From positions 57,745-121,744 of the forward strand of contig DF970671.1 of NCBI GenBank assembly GCA_001270045.2: 64,000 bases of DNA, given 5' to 3'. The notes beneath the pieces were generated by a model. It searched no databases. It saw only the letters and a program-made list of their open reading frames with translations, and was not told the origin of the DNA. Positions 57,076 to 64,000 of the stretch are shown in pieces. The DNA comes from Bacteroidales bacterium 6E (GTDB lineage: Bacteria > Bacteroidota > Bacteroidia > Bacteroidales > Prolixibacteraceae). Numbering within the stretch: the first letter of the stretch is position 1; each line of letters begins with the position of its first letter. Both the position numbers and the translations under genes were made by a program.

Positions 57076-57470
57076 TGTAATTCCAGGAGGATCAGTTTCG
57101 TATAAGAAATCTCTTTCCCAAAGGTCAGGCTATCTCCGCTGACCTTGTAAGTCCTTTTATAGGTTTCCTCCGTGCCTGTTGGTCTAAATACGAACAATGT
57201 ATCTATCGTGTAAAACGAGAAATCCATGACCACATCCCGGTCATCGAATTTATAGATCACCTGCCTGCCTTGATTTCCTGTGCCCAGCCATAGTGTGTCA
57301 TGGAAGATAGTCATGGAGTTATGCATGTCTTTCGACATATATGAGCGGGTCCATGTGCCAATTATTCTTGAATCGATATCTCTGTCACTGAAGGTTTCCG
57401 GCAGTTTGTCGCAAGAGGTCGCGATAACCAAAGTGATTCCCACTATGATATAAGGGAATGGATTTTTCAT
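57072..57470 (-). CDS. Small lipoprotein, lipocalin-like
   Basis: 132 residues. Lipobox LVIATSC (Cys20). The mature part is mostly predicted beta (IIGTWTRSY, NSMTIFHDTLWL, VIYKFDDRDVVMDFS, LFVFRPTG, YKVSGDSLTFG), like the Bacteroidota 'lipocalin-like' lipoproteins. No function known. Confidence 0.75.
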   Translation of the reverse strand: MKNPFPYIIVGITLVIATSCDKLPETFSDRDIDSRIIGTWTRSYMSKDMHNSMTIFHDTLWLGTGNQGRQVIYKFDDRDVVMDFSFYTIDTLFVFRPTGTEETYKRTYKVSGDSLTFGKEISYTKLILLELH

Positions 57471-57623
57471 TGCATGGGTTTCTCCATTGACGGATACCCA
57501 CAGGATAGGTTGCGTAACAAATGGATTTTGGTGAGGCTCATCATGGTCATTTGTCCCCGGGGTTTATATTGGCAACACTTTGTCCGGTTCAGTACCCATT
57601 ATTGCTTTTAAGATTCAATTGCC

Positions 57624-57691
57624 ATGGTTTTACCATAATATTACCATATGGAAATGGCAAAACTATGGTAAAAGACTGGAGAAACTATGGA
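57624..57691. promoter_or_regulatory. Cluster of ACCAT/ATGGT repeats
   Basis: Two TTACCATA direct repeats (starting 57630 and 57641) face TATGGTAAAA at 57664-57673, giving a 10-bp dyad with the first; CCATGG, ATATGG and ACTATGG lie between and after. A multi-site operator upstream of the small lipoprotein gene is possible. Confidence 0.35.
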
Positions 57692-57737
57692 GAAACCTAT
57701 AATCGGTACTAAACCTGCATACACCCGCCAGGGTATT

Positions 57738-58736
57738 TCAATTGGATTCTTCAGGTAATTTTTTCAGGTGATGGGATGCGCAGCTTTTTGAAACGGTTTC
57801 ATGCTGCATTTGTAAAGCCGGAATCTCATTATTGATGATTTCGGTTATCTTTTGGATGGGGACAGCCGAGGTCATGCTTGACGACTTTGACAGGCTTTCC
57901 CGGAAGTTCCCGTTGAAATGGATGTTTTTGGCTTTAAATCCACAGGTTTCAATTTTTTCGATCCAAATCCCGATTTCCTGTTCCGTCAGGTCTTCGCTTC
58001 CGGCAATCAATGAAATTTCACAGGGACTTTGGTTGAAATCGTGAACATCCATGGATCCTGATCCCTTGCAATTTCGGATTTCTCTGACCGATTGGTTAAC
58101 CGTGCGATTTTCGTCGTGGGGGCCTTTAGCATCTGCCAAAATGTTGGAATCAATCAATTCCTGGCTCTTCAGCATACCGGCAGTCGGGGAAACAAGAATG
58201 ACCTTGTCGGGGTGCTTTGCATTTACCCTGTTCAGGTGTGATGCAAGCGTAAATGACAGCTCACCCCCGGTGTAATCACCAATCAGGAATATTTCCCTTG
58301 AAATCATCCCTTGAAAGAAATTGACATAAACATCGGTCAGGAATTCAATGGGAACACAAATGTCTCCATCTTCTGATACCGGGTAGCAGGGGACTACGAC
58401 TGTAGCGCCTGATTGTTCGACCAGAACCTGGATATAGTGCCAGTGCTGATTGGTAATCGTCTCGTTTTGATGGTATCCGGGTATATACAGGATGGCTTTG
58501 TTTGCCTCCCTGTGGATCGGGGAAATAATCCAGATTGGGTGGTTGTCCGATTCAGAGGTGGTTATATTCAGGTTTTTAAAGAGCTTACGGGGAACAGGTG
58601 CCGGTTTTTTTTGTTTCTGGATGGCATCATTGTCCGAAGTGAAGTCCTTGTTGAATGAATTTACATTCAACATTCTGTTAAAAAGCAGGCCAAACCATCC
58701 GGTCGTTTTGCTGGGTGAATAATCCGTTGTCATCAT
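57738..58736 (-). CDS. Alpha/beta-hydrolase-fold protein, probably inactive
   Basis: 332 residues, resembling hormone-sensitive-lipase-type esterases in order of elements: AILYIPGYHQNET in the place of the HGGG oxyanion segment, then IFLIGDYTGGELSFTLASHL where GDSAGG with the nucleophile Ser is expected. Tyr replaces that Ser, and no clear downstream Asp/His pair follows the family spacing. Thus a pseudo-enzyme is likely. Adjacent, same-strand hydrolase gene 32 bases upstream retains its nucleophile. Confidence 0.75.
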   Translation of the reverse strand: MMTTDYSPSKTTGWFGLLFNRMLNVNSFNKDFTSDNDAIQKQKKPAPVPRKLFKNLNITTSESDNHPIWIISPIHREANKAILYIPGYHQNETITNQHWHYIQVLVEQSGATVVVPCYPVSEDGDICVPIEFLTDVYVNFFQGMISREIFLIGDYTGGELSFTLASHLNRVNAKHPDKVILVSPTAGMLKSQELIDSNILADAKGPHDENRTVNQSVREIRNCKGSGSMDVHDFNQSPCEISLIAGSEDLTEQEIGIWIEKIETCGFKAKNIHFNGNFRESLSKSSSMTSAVPIQKITEIINNEIPALQMQHETVSKSCASHHLKKLPEESN

Positions 58737-58768
58737 TTATGGTGTTTTTAAGTTATTATACCGCTTGA

Positions 58769-59914
58769 TCATGAAAGGAAAGCCGCGCCTTTTACGAGTA
58801 CTTTATTCATGGCCTCCTTTGTTTGTTTTTTGTCAACTTTCCCATGGTCAGGAAAGGGGATTTCGTGTGTGTAATCGAACGGGAAGTCGATGAGCTCGAT
58901 GCATTCGTTGGTTGTTTCATCTCCCATGCATGCCCTGATTCCACTATATGGCATAACCTGATCCTTTTGGAGTGCAATACCGGATATCCGGTTTTTCGCC
59001 CTTGCGAAGAAGGATTCCCTCTCCGTTTTGAAAAGATCGGGTCTGATCATGGCTGAGAATGCCTTGATTAGCGAATCATCAGGAGAAAGGTTGCCCGATT
59101 TTGACTTGCCATAAATCGCAGGCCACTCACTGCAATAGAATTGTAAAAGCCTGTTATAGGCCGGTGTGTCCATAATCAGTTTGGAAACCCCAAACATCTG
59201 GCTGAAAATGGAACCTCCGCAAAAGATGAATAGCCGCGAGTCGGAGAATAATCTCCCCGGATTGGCCATCAGGAGAATTTCTGCCAGAAAAGCACCAATG
59301 GAATATCCAAACAGATCAATGGCCGCATTTTTGTAAAACAATGGGTGATCTCCATTCCTTATGTTTTTGACGAGACCGGTAATATCGGAAACGGTCTGGA
59401 GCCCTGACCAAAAGAAGCGGTCAGGGAGATCAGTCAGCCTTTGGCTGAGGGCCGCATTGGCAAAACTCATGGCTCCCCGGTTCTCCGGCAAAGATTTCCG
59501 TTTTGTGACCAGTTCGGCCATTACCCTCGGATTTGACCAATCGGCCGGGCCTCTGTTCATGTGGAACGCGATCGGAAACAGGATTACAGGCTTGCCCGTA
59601 TGGTTGGCCAGAAATTCGGCCCATGGTATGTATTTCGCCCAGCTGCGCTCATTCAGGCCATGAAACAGAATTATGCCCGAATGGTATGTCCTGGCATTTT
59701 GAGGTATGATGACCGGGTAGTCGAAATATTGGTTCTCCCTGATTTGTCTGTCATATTGGTGGGTGTTTCCCCCTGGAATCCCATTTAGGGATGGTGGCAC
59801 TGAGTGAAACCCAAAGTGCACGATCCTGTTTGCTGAAGACCCAATGGTTTTGCGGTGGGGAGCAGGGGACCGAAAAGCTGTCTCGAAGTGCAATATTTCT
59901 TCAGAATATGACAT
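58769..59914 (-). CDS. Alpha/beta-hydrolase-fold protein (DUF6051-like)
   Basis: 381 residues from ATG at 59914 (MSYSEEILHFETAF); the longer frame to 59986 adds a Cys-rich tail with no match. Hydrolase elements: SGIILFHGLNERSWAKYIPWAE (first half: HGLNERSW), nucleophile elbow IDLFGYSIGAFLAE with Ser in GYSIG. Resembles a Bacteroidota family I recall as DUF6051. No signal peptide. Next to the probably dead hydrolase, on the same strand, so likely an operon. Confidence 0.75.
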   Translation of the reverse strand: MSYSEEILHFETAFRSPAPHRKTIGSSANRIVHFGFHSVPPSLNGIPGGNTHQYDRQIRENQYFDYPVIIPQNARTYHSGIILFHGLNERSWAKYIPWAEFLANHTGKPVILFPIAFHMNRGPADWSNPRVMAELVTKRKSLPENRGAMSFANAALSQRLTDLPDRFFWSGLQTVSDITGLVKNIRNGDHPLFYKNAAIDLFGYSIGAFLAEILLMANPGRLFSDSRLFIFCGGSIFSQMFGVSKLIMDTPAYNRLLQFYCSEWPAIYGKSKSGNLSPDDSLIKAFSAMIRPDLFKTERESFFARAKNRISGIALQKDQVMPYSGIRACMGDETTNECIELIDFPFDYTHEIPFPDHGKVDKKQTKEAMNKVLVKGAAFLS

Positions 59915-60086
59915 GAATTTGAATTTTTGGATATTATGTGCGAATGATCTGGAAGCAAATAAAACGCAAGTTCTGAGGCCTTCCAAAAAAATGGGTTTTT
60001 CAGCGGCTTCAGGGGAGAAAGTGCGCCCTTAAGGGATGAAATGCCTTATTTAGGGGCGAAATACAAATGCAGATAAATGTAAATTC

Positions 60087-60118
60087 ATTGCGTTGAGTGC
60101 TCAATTCGGTTACCTTTG
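60087..60118 (+). promoter_or_regulatory. Predicted promoter of the LytTR gene
   Basis: ATTG, 20 bases, then TACCTTTG: an exact -7 TAnnTTTG with a one-mismatch -33. TTGAGTGCTCAA, a 12-base dyad, lies in the spacer (60093-60104). Leader to the start codon would be about 46 bases. Confidence 0.65.
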
Positions 60119-60170
60119 TTTTCGACTGAATTCCAGAAAATGTTCCTGAATTCCATGTAAACTATCCAGT

Positions 60171-61016
60171 ATGAATCAAAAGATCCCGGAATACCTTTAC
60201 GAAAAGGGGAATATCACCCGATTGATCATTTATACTGCCTTGTTCGCTCTGGTATTCATCAATATTTACCAACCCTTTGATTCCCGAAATTGGTTCCCGG
60301 TTTCGGAAGGGATGTTTTTGGTGTTTTCCAGCCTTGTTATCCTGACCGGTGTTTTGGTGGTCGTGATCAGCAGGATTATCATGTATCATTATGCAGGCAG
60401 GCATGGGTTGTCACTGTGGCAATACGCAATTTGGATTGTTGTGGAAATTATTGCCATGGCCATGTTTTATACCCTTTTCGAAAGTTTGGTTTTGCATGAT
60501 CCACGATCGTACAGCGAAATGCTTCGCCAGTCATTTATCAATACGGCATTGGTCTTGTTACTTCCATATTCCATTCTCTGGCTTTATTTCTCGCTCAAGG
60601 ACAAAGACCGGAAACTGGCAAGGCTTGTCAGCGCCAAAGGTGAGCCAGAACCTGAAGTGCTGCCTATGCTGAACTTTCGCGATGAAAAGCGGGAACTGAA
60701 ACTTTCGGTACGAAGTGACCAGTTGCTCTGGATTGAGGCTGCCGACAATTATGTGAAAATCCACTACACCCACAAAGGACGAATCGCTTCTTTCATGGTT
60801 CGAAATACCCTCAAAAACATTGAAAGCGAATTTTCGGGAAGCCCATTGGTCCGATGCAACCGGTCGACCATCATTAATTTCGACAAGGTGAAAGTGTTGC
60901 GGAAAGAACAAAACGGGATCTATCTGGGACTTGAGATGGATTCGGCTCCCGATATCCCGGTTTCCCGAACCTATGCCAGTAAGGTATTGGCACGCTTTTC
61001 AGGTTATTCCGATTAA
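60171..61016 (+). CDS. Membrane-anchored LytTR transcription regulator
   Basis: 281 residues: four predicted TM helices (about 17-35, 45-68, 80-103, 118-140) fused to a C-terminal LytTR DNA-binding domain about 170-275 (LLWIEAADNYVKIHYTHKG, RVMVRNTLKNIES-like, LVRCNRSTIINFDKV, IPVSRTYASKVL). No receiver domain, so it probably senses through its membrane part. Common in Bacteroidota; targets unknown. It precedes a xylanase gene on the same strand. Confidence 0.88.
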   Translation: MNQKIPEYLYEKGNITRLIIYTALFALVFINIYQPFDSRNWFPVSEGMFLVFSSLVILTGVLVVVISRIIMYHYAGRHGLSLWQYAIWIVVEIIAMAMFYTLFESLVLHDPRSYSEMLRQSFINTALVLLLPYSILWLYFSLKDKDRKLARLVSAKGEPEPEVLPMLNFRDEKRELKLSVRSDQLLWIEAADNYVKIHYTHKGRIASFMVRNTLKNIESEFSGSPLVRCNRSTIINFDKVKVLRKEQNGIYLGLEMDSAPDIPVSRTYASKVLARFSGYSD

Positions 61017-61120
61017 TTTCCTGGTCCATAAGGTACACTGCAAAATTCCCGGGTTTAGCCTTGTTCAATCGCGATTTCATCCATGGACTTATTGTGTTTC
61101 CAACATTTTGACGGTGCTCT

Positions 61121-61153
61121 GTTGTCGGATTAATAAAAGTATTTTTAACTTTA
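61121..61153 (+). promoter_or_regulatory. Predicted promoter of the GH10 xylanase gene
   Basis: GTTG, 21 bases, then TAACTTTA (7 of 8 to TAnnTTTG), 26 bases before the ATG. The leader would be short. Moderate match. Confidence 0.4.
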
Positions 61154-61178
61154 TACCCATTACTAATCTGAAAGAACT

Positions 61179-63164
61179 ATGCTGATCATTCATCGGATAC
61201 TTGACAAGATACAGGTTGTTTTTGTCGTTTTCATTATGGCAATTGGATTGTCGCTGCCCGTTTTGGCAGTCACTGAAGAGATGTCTGCAATTGAAGGAGA
61301 TTCTGAAATGGCCATGATCGCCGAAGAGGATAGCTCCGCTATTCCTGTCATTATTGAAGCCGAGAGTGGCACGGTTGGATCCGCTTTTGCTGTTGAAACC
61401 GATGGGGATCTGGGATTTGTGACAACAAACGTGAATTATGCCGGACAGTCATCCCCCGGCGATACATCCCGGTTACTCACCTACCGAATCACATTTCCCG
61501 ACACCGGGTATTATCATCTGTATGCCCGAATAAGGGTTGGGTCAGGCGGATTTGATGATGACAGTTTTTTCTCTGCCCTTGGATTTGGGACAAAGGGTGT
61601 TGCCAATAGCAATGACTGGGTTTTTATCAATGGACTTGCCTCTGCGGGTCATACCGTTGGATCTGAGGTTGTTCGCGATCCCGGAAGTGCAGGAACTCTT
61701 GTTTGGAAGTGGATTAATGTTTCAAGAAATTATTTTCCGGCAGCACTTGCTGAACAGCCTTTTTATGTGGGGCCTGATTCTCTTACGATGACATTGCAGA
61801 TTGGAGGTCGTGAGAATGGGTTATCGTTTGACAAGTTCGCTTTTGGCAGGGCCGATCTTTTGTATACGGTCGCTAACCTGGATAACGGGGCGCCTGGAAC
61901 TCCTGAAGTTGTTGTTGTTGAACCGGGGGAAGAGTATACAGGGCCGCCACTTGCCGAAGGGTTGCCCAAATTTTTGGGCAATGTCCTGGGAAGTGACCCG
62001 AATTTCACAAAGTACTGGAACCAGTTGACTCCCGAAAACGAAGGAAAATGGGCCTACATTGGAACCGTGTCAGATACGCTGCGCTGGAACTGGAGCAATC
62101 TTGACCGGGTGTATAATTATGCCAGGGACAATAACCTGATTTTCAAGAACCACACCCTGATCTGGGGACAACAACAACCTTCGTGGATTTCATCCATGTC
62201 GGCCGATCAACAATTAAAATATATCGAGGCCTGGATCCGAATGGTTGGCACGAGATATCCTGATATGGATATGATCGATGTCGTGAACGAGCCTTTGAAG
62301 AACCATAATCCGCCTGATGGAGTCAATGGCAGGGCAAATTACAAGAATGCCCTGGGGGGTGACGGGCAAACCGGTTGGGACTGGGTGATCCAATCCTTCG
62401 TATTGGCCAGGAAATACATGCCCAATACAAAATTGATCCTGAATGATTACGGAATCATCAACGACAACAATGCCACTTCCTCCTATCTGCAAATCATAAA
62501 TCTTCTGAAGGAACGGGGATTGATTGACGGGATCGGGGTACAGGGTCATCGTTTCGAATTGGAGAATGCCAGTGTAAATACCCTGAAGTATAATCTTGAC
62601 CGACTTGCGGCCACTGGCTTGCCGATCTATATTTCAGAAATGGACCTGGGTAATTATGGCGATTCCGGAACCCCGAATGACCAGGTGCAACTCGAGCTTT
62701 TCCAAAAGATATTTCCTGTTATATGGGAACATCCCGGCGTTCAGGGAATCACCCTCTGGGGATATAAGGAAGGGGCGATGTGGCAAACAACCTGTTTCCT
62801 GGTGCGCAAGGATAATACCGCACGGCCTGCATTGACCTGGCTGGCCGGTTACCTGAAAAGTACGGCAACTGACGTGTCGAAGGGCACGGATTTATCAGGG
62901 GCAGGGATCGACCTCAGGCAGAATTATCCCAATCCCTTCAATACATCCACCGTCATAAGCTTTGATGTCACATTTTCGTCTTCAGTGACACTTAAAGTTT
63001 ATAATATGTTGGGTGAAGAGGTGGCACAATTAATGAATGAATACCTGCATCCCGGTGTATACAACGTTACGTGGGATAATCACGGCCATCTTGCGCCCGG
63101 AACATACATATACCGGCTTGTGTCAGGGAAAAAGGCTGTTGCCAAAAAAATGGTGAAAAAGTAA
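61179..63164 (+). CDS. GH10 endo-xylanase with CBM and T9SS tail
   Basis: 661 residues. Signal peptide about 1-30; CBM6/35-like sandwich about 56-228 (IIEAESGTVGSAF, LLTYRITFPDTGYYHLYARI); GH10 barrel about 262-565 with HTLIWGQQQPSW, acid/base Glu371 in DVVNEPLKN, GVQGHRF and nucleophile Glu487 in YISEMDLGNYG; then a type A sorting domain starting NYPNPFNTSTVIS and ending in GTYIYRLVS...MVKK. Endo-cleavage of xylan main chain outside the cell or on its surface. Pairs functionally with the GH30 and GH43 genes. Confidence 0.95.
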   Translation: MLIIHRILDKIQVVFVVFIMAIGLSLPVLAVTEEMSAIEGDSEMAMIAEEDSSAIPVIIEAESGTVGSAFAVETDGDLGFVTTNVNYAGQSSPGDTSRLLTYRITFPDTGYYHLYARIRVGSGGFDDDSFFSALGFGTKGVANSNDWVFINGLASAGHTVGSEVVRDPGSAGTLVWKWINVSRNYFPAALAEQPFYVGPDSLTMTLQIGGRENGLSFDKFAFGRADLLYTVANLDNGAPGTPEVVVVEPGEEYTGPPLAEGLPKFLGNVLGSDPNFTKYWNQLTPENEGKWAYIGTVSDTLRWNWSNLDRVYNYARDNNLIFKNHTLIWGQQQPSWISSMSADQQLKYIEAWIRMVGTRYPDMDMIDVVNEPLKNHNPPDGVNGRANYKNALGGDGQTGWDWVIQSFVLARKYMPNTKLILNDYGIINDNNATSSYLQIINLLKERGLIDGIGVQGHRFELENASVNTLKYNLDRLAATGLPIYISEMDLGNYGDSGTPNDQVQLELFQKIFPVIWEHPGVQGITLWGYKEGAMWQTTCFLVRKDNTARPALTWLAGYLKSTATDVSKGTDLSGAGIDLRQNYPNPFNTSTVISFDVTFSSSVTLKVYNMLGEEVAQLMNEYLHPGVYNVTWDNHGHLAPGTYIYRLVSGKKAVAKKMVKK

Positions 63165-63180
63165 ATTGTTCCCGATTTGT

Positions 63181-64000
63181 TTACCGTTTAATATGGACAT
63201 CCATTTGCGGGAAGGGAATGGTGATATTGTTTTCCATGAATTTTTGGTTGATGATTTTTCGGATATCTGACTTGATGTTTTCAATCTGGAATACATTGTC
63301 GCTGAAAAAGAGTAACTCAAATTCAAGGGCCGAGCTTCCAAAATCGACAAACCTCACATTGATAAGATGTTTGTCATGGATTTCCGGATGCTCCAACGCG
63401 CTTTCGCGAAGTGTTTTGGAAACAAGTTCAATGTCACTTCCATAAGCCACACCAAGTGTAATCCTGAACCTGGTTTTATTGGATTGGTGACTCCAATTGA
63501 TCACCTTGTTTGAGGTTATATGGGAGTTCGGAATGATGATGCTGATATCATCCCGGTTAATTGCCGAGGTGGTTCTTAAACCTATTCTCTCGATTTTAAC
63601 GACTGTGCCGTCGATATCCAGAATGTCTCCCACTTTGGTGGTGCCCTCAAACAGAAGGATAATTCCTGAGATGTAATTGTTGAATATGTTCTGCAGTCCC
63701 AGTCCAATCCCAACCAATAAAGCGGCTGAACCTGCAAGCAGTACATTCAGCTTTATTCCCAGCGTCTCAAGGACAAGAAGAATTGAAATGATCCATGCTA
63801 AATATTTTATCAGCTGAAAAAGTGAGAAGATGTTACTTTCTCCAATCTTGTGAATTAGTTTTTGACTGTAAAAGACTTTCTTGAACACCCATAATATAAA
63901 ATGGGTCATTACTATAATTATGACTACTGAAACGACTGTCGCGAAGGTCAGTGAATAGTCGCCAATGTGGAAAATCTCAAATTCCAAAAAATCGGTTAAG
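63181..64000 (-). CDS. MscS-family mechanosensitive channel (5' end beyond window)
   Basis: At least 273 residues; the frame remains open to the last base, and an internal TTG at 63987 need not be the start. Three TM helices visible (about 20-40, 60-80, 88-110 of the visible part) with the pore-lining GSAALLVGIGLGLQNIFNNYISG, the MscS beta domain (VGDILDIDGTVVKIERIGLRTT) and the alpha/beta domain. Releases solutes on hypo-osmotic shock. The missing stretch is probably only a few residues, as the family starts close to this point. Confidence 0.9.
   Translation of the reverse strand, partial: LTDFLEFEIFHIGDYSLTFATVVSVVIIIVMTHFILWVFKKVFYSQKLIHKIGESNIFSLFQLIKYLAWIISILLVLETLGIKLNVLLAGSAALLVGIGLGLQNIFNNYISGIILLFEGTTKVGDILDIDGTVVKIERIGLRTTSAINRDDISIIIPNSHITSNKVINWSHQSNKTRFRITLGVAYGSDIELVSKTLRESALEHPEIHDKHLINVRFVDFGSSALEFELLFFSDNVFQIENIKSDIRKIINQKFMENNITIPFPQMDVHIKR

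Overview
The window looks like chromosome of a Bacteroidota bacterium. Evidence: three secreted glycoside hydrolases (two ending in 'YPNPF/YPNP' type A sorting domains of the type IX secretion system, plus a GH10 with the same tail), promoter -7 elements of the TAnnTTTG kind, porin O/P, YceI proteins, an anaerobic sulfatase-maturase-like radical SAM enzyme, c-type cytochromes and a carotenoid cluster. The mix of anaerobic radical SAM enzymes with c-type haem proteins suggests a facultative or microaerobic member of the class Bacteroidia, but I cannot place it more finely. No rRNA, tRNA, CRISPR array or intact insertion sequence was recognised.

Layout. 0.3-5.4 kb: a histidine kinase with two periplasmic c-haem attachment motifs, its sigma-54 response regulator, an archaemetzincin and a PQQ-type beta-propeller. 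5.4-12.4 kb (minus): glutamate dehydrogenase, then a two-gene signalling operon made of a 1571-residue GAF/receiver/ATP-grasp protein and a LuxR-type regulator whose receiver lacks the phospho-acceptor Asp. 12.6-15.7 kb: dihaem cytochrome c, radical SAM maturase, Tat-exported dienelactone hydrolase. 15.96-23.2 kb: a seven-gene carotenoid operon (phytoene synthase, fused lycopene cyclase, CruF-like hydratase, acyltransferase, glycosyltransferase, TPR protein, CrtI-type desaturase) followed by a MerR/B12 (CarH-like) regulator that carries the full cobalamin-binding signature. The predicted product is a glycosylated, probably acylated carotenoid under light/B12 control. 23.3-25.2 kb: a secreted beta-helix gene broken by one in-frame amber codon.

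25.2-33.7 kb: an OYE-family reductase, a minus-strand YceI-porin-YceI-Rrf2 operon with a palindromic candidate operator, a DASS transporter, a DUF4382-like lipoprotein and a cation diffusion facilitator. 33.8-38.6 kb: tricorn-type S41 protease, VOC and double-SRPBCC proteins. 38.9-45.4 kb: B12-binding radical SAM enzyme, a PEP carboxylase-carbonic anhydrase pair, and RhlE. 45.7-49.5 kb: an odd Tyr/Trp/His-rich then Ser/Arg-rich secreted protein, an AAA/DUF4143 ATPase, and a 590-base stretch with nested inverted repeats.

49.5-63.2 kb is a polysaccharide-oriented region: a Tat-lipoprotein sugar isomerase-like protein, divergent GH43 and GH30, a membrane protein coupled to an excisionase-like HTH, an MFS transporter, two alpha/beta-hydrolase-fold genes (one apparently catalytically dead), a membrane-anchored LytTR regulator and a GH10 xylanase. 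Together GH43, GH30 and GH10 point to glucurono-arabinoxylan breakdown without a SusCD pair in view. The window ends inside an MscS-family channel gene.
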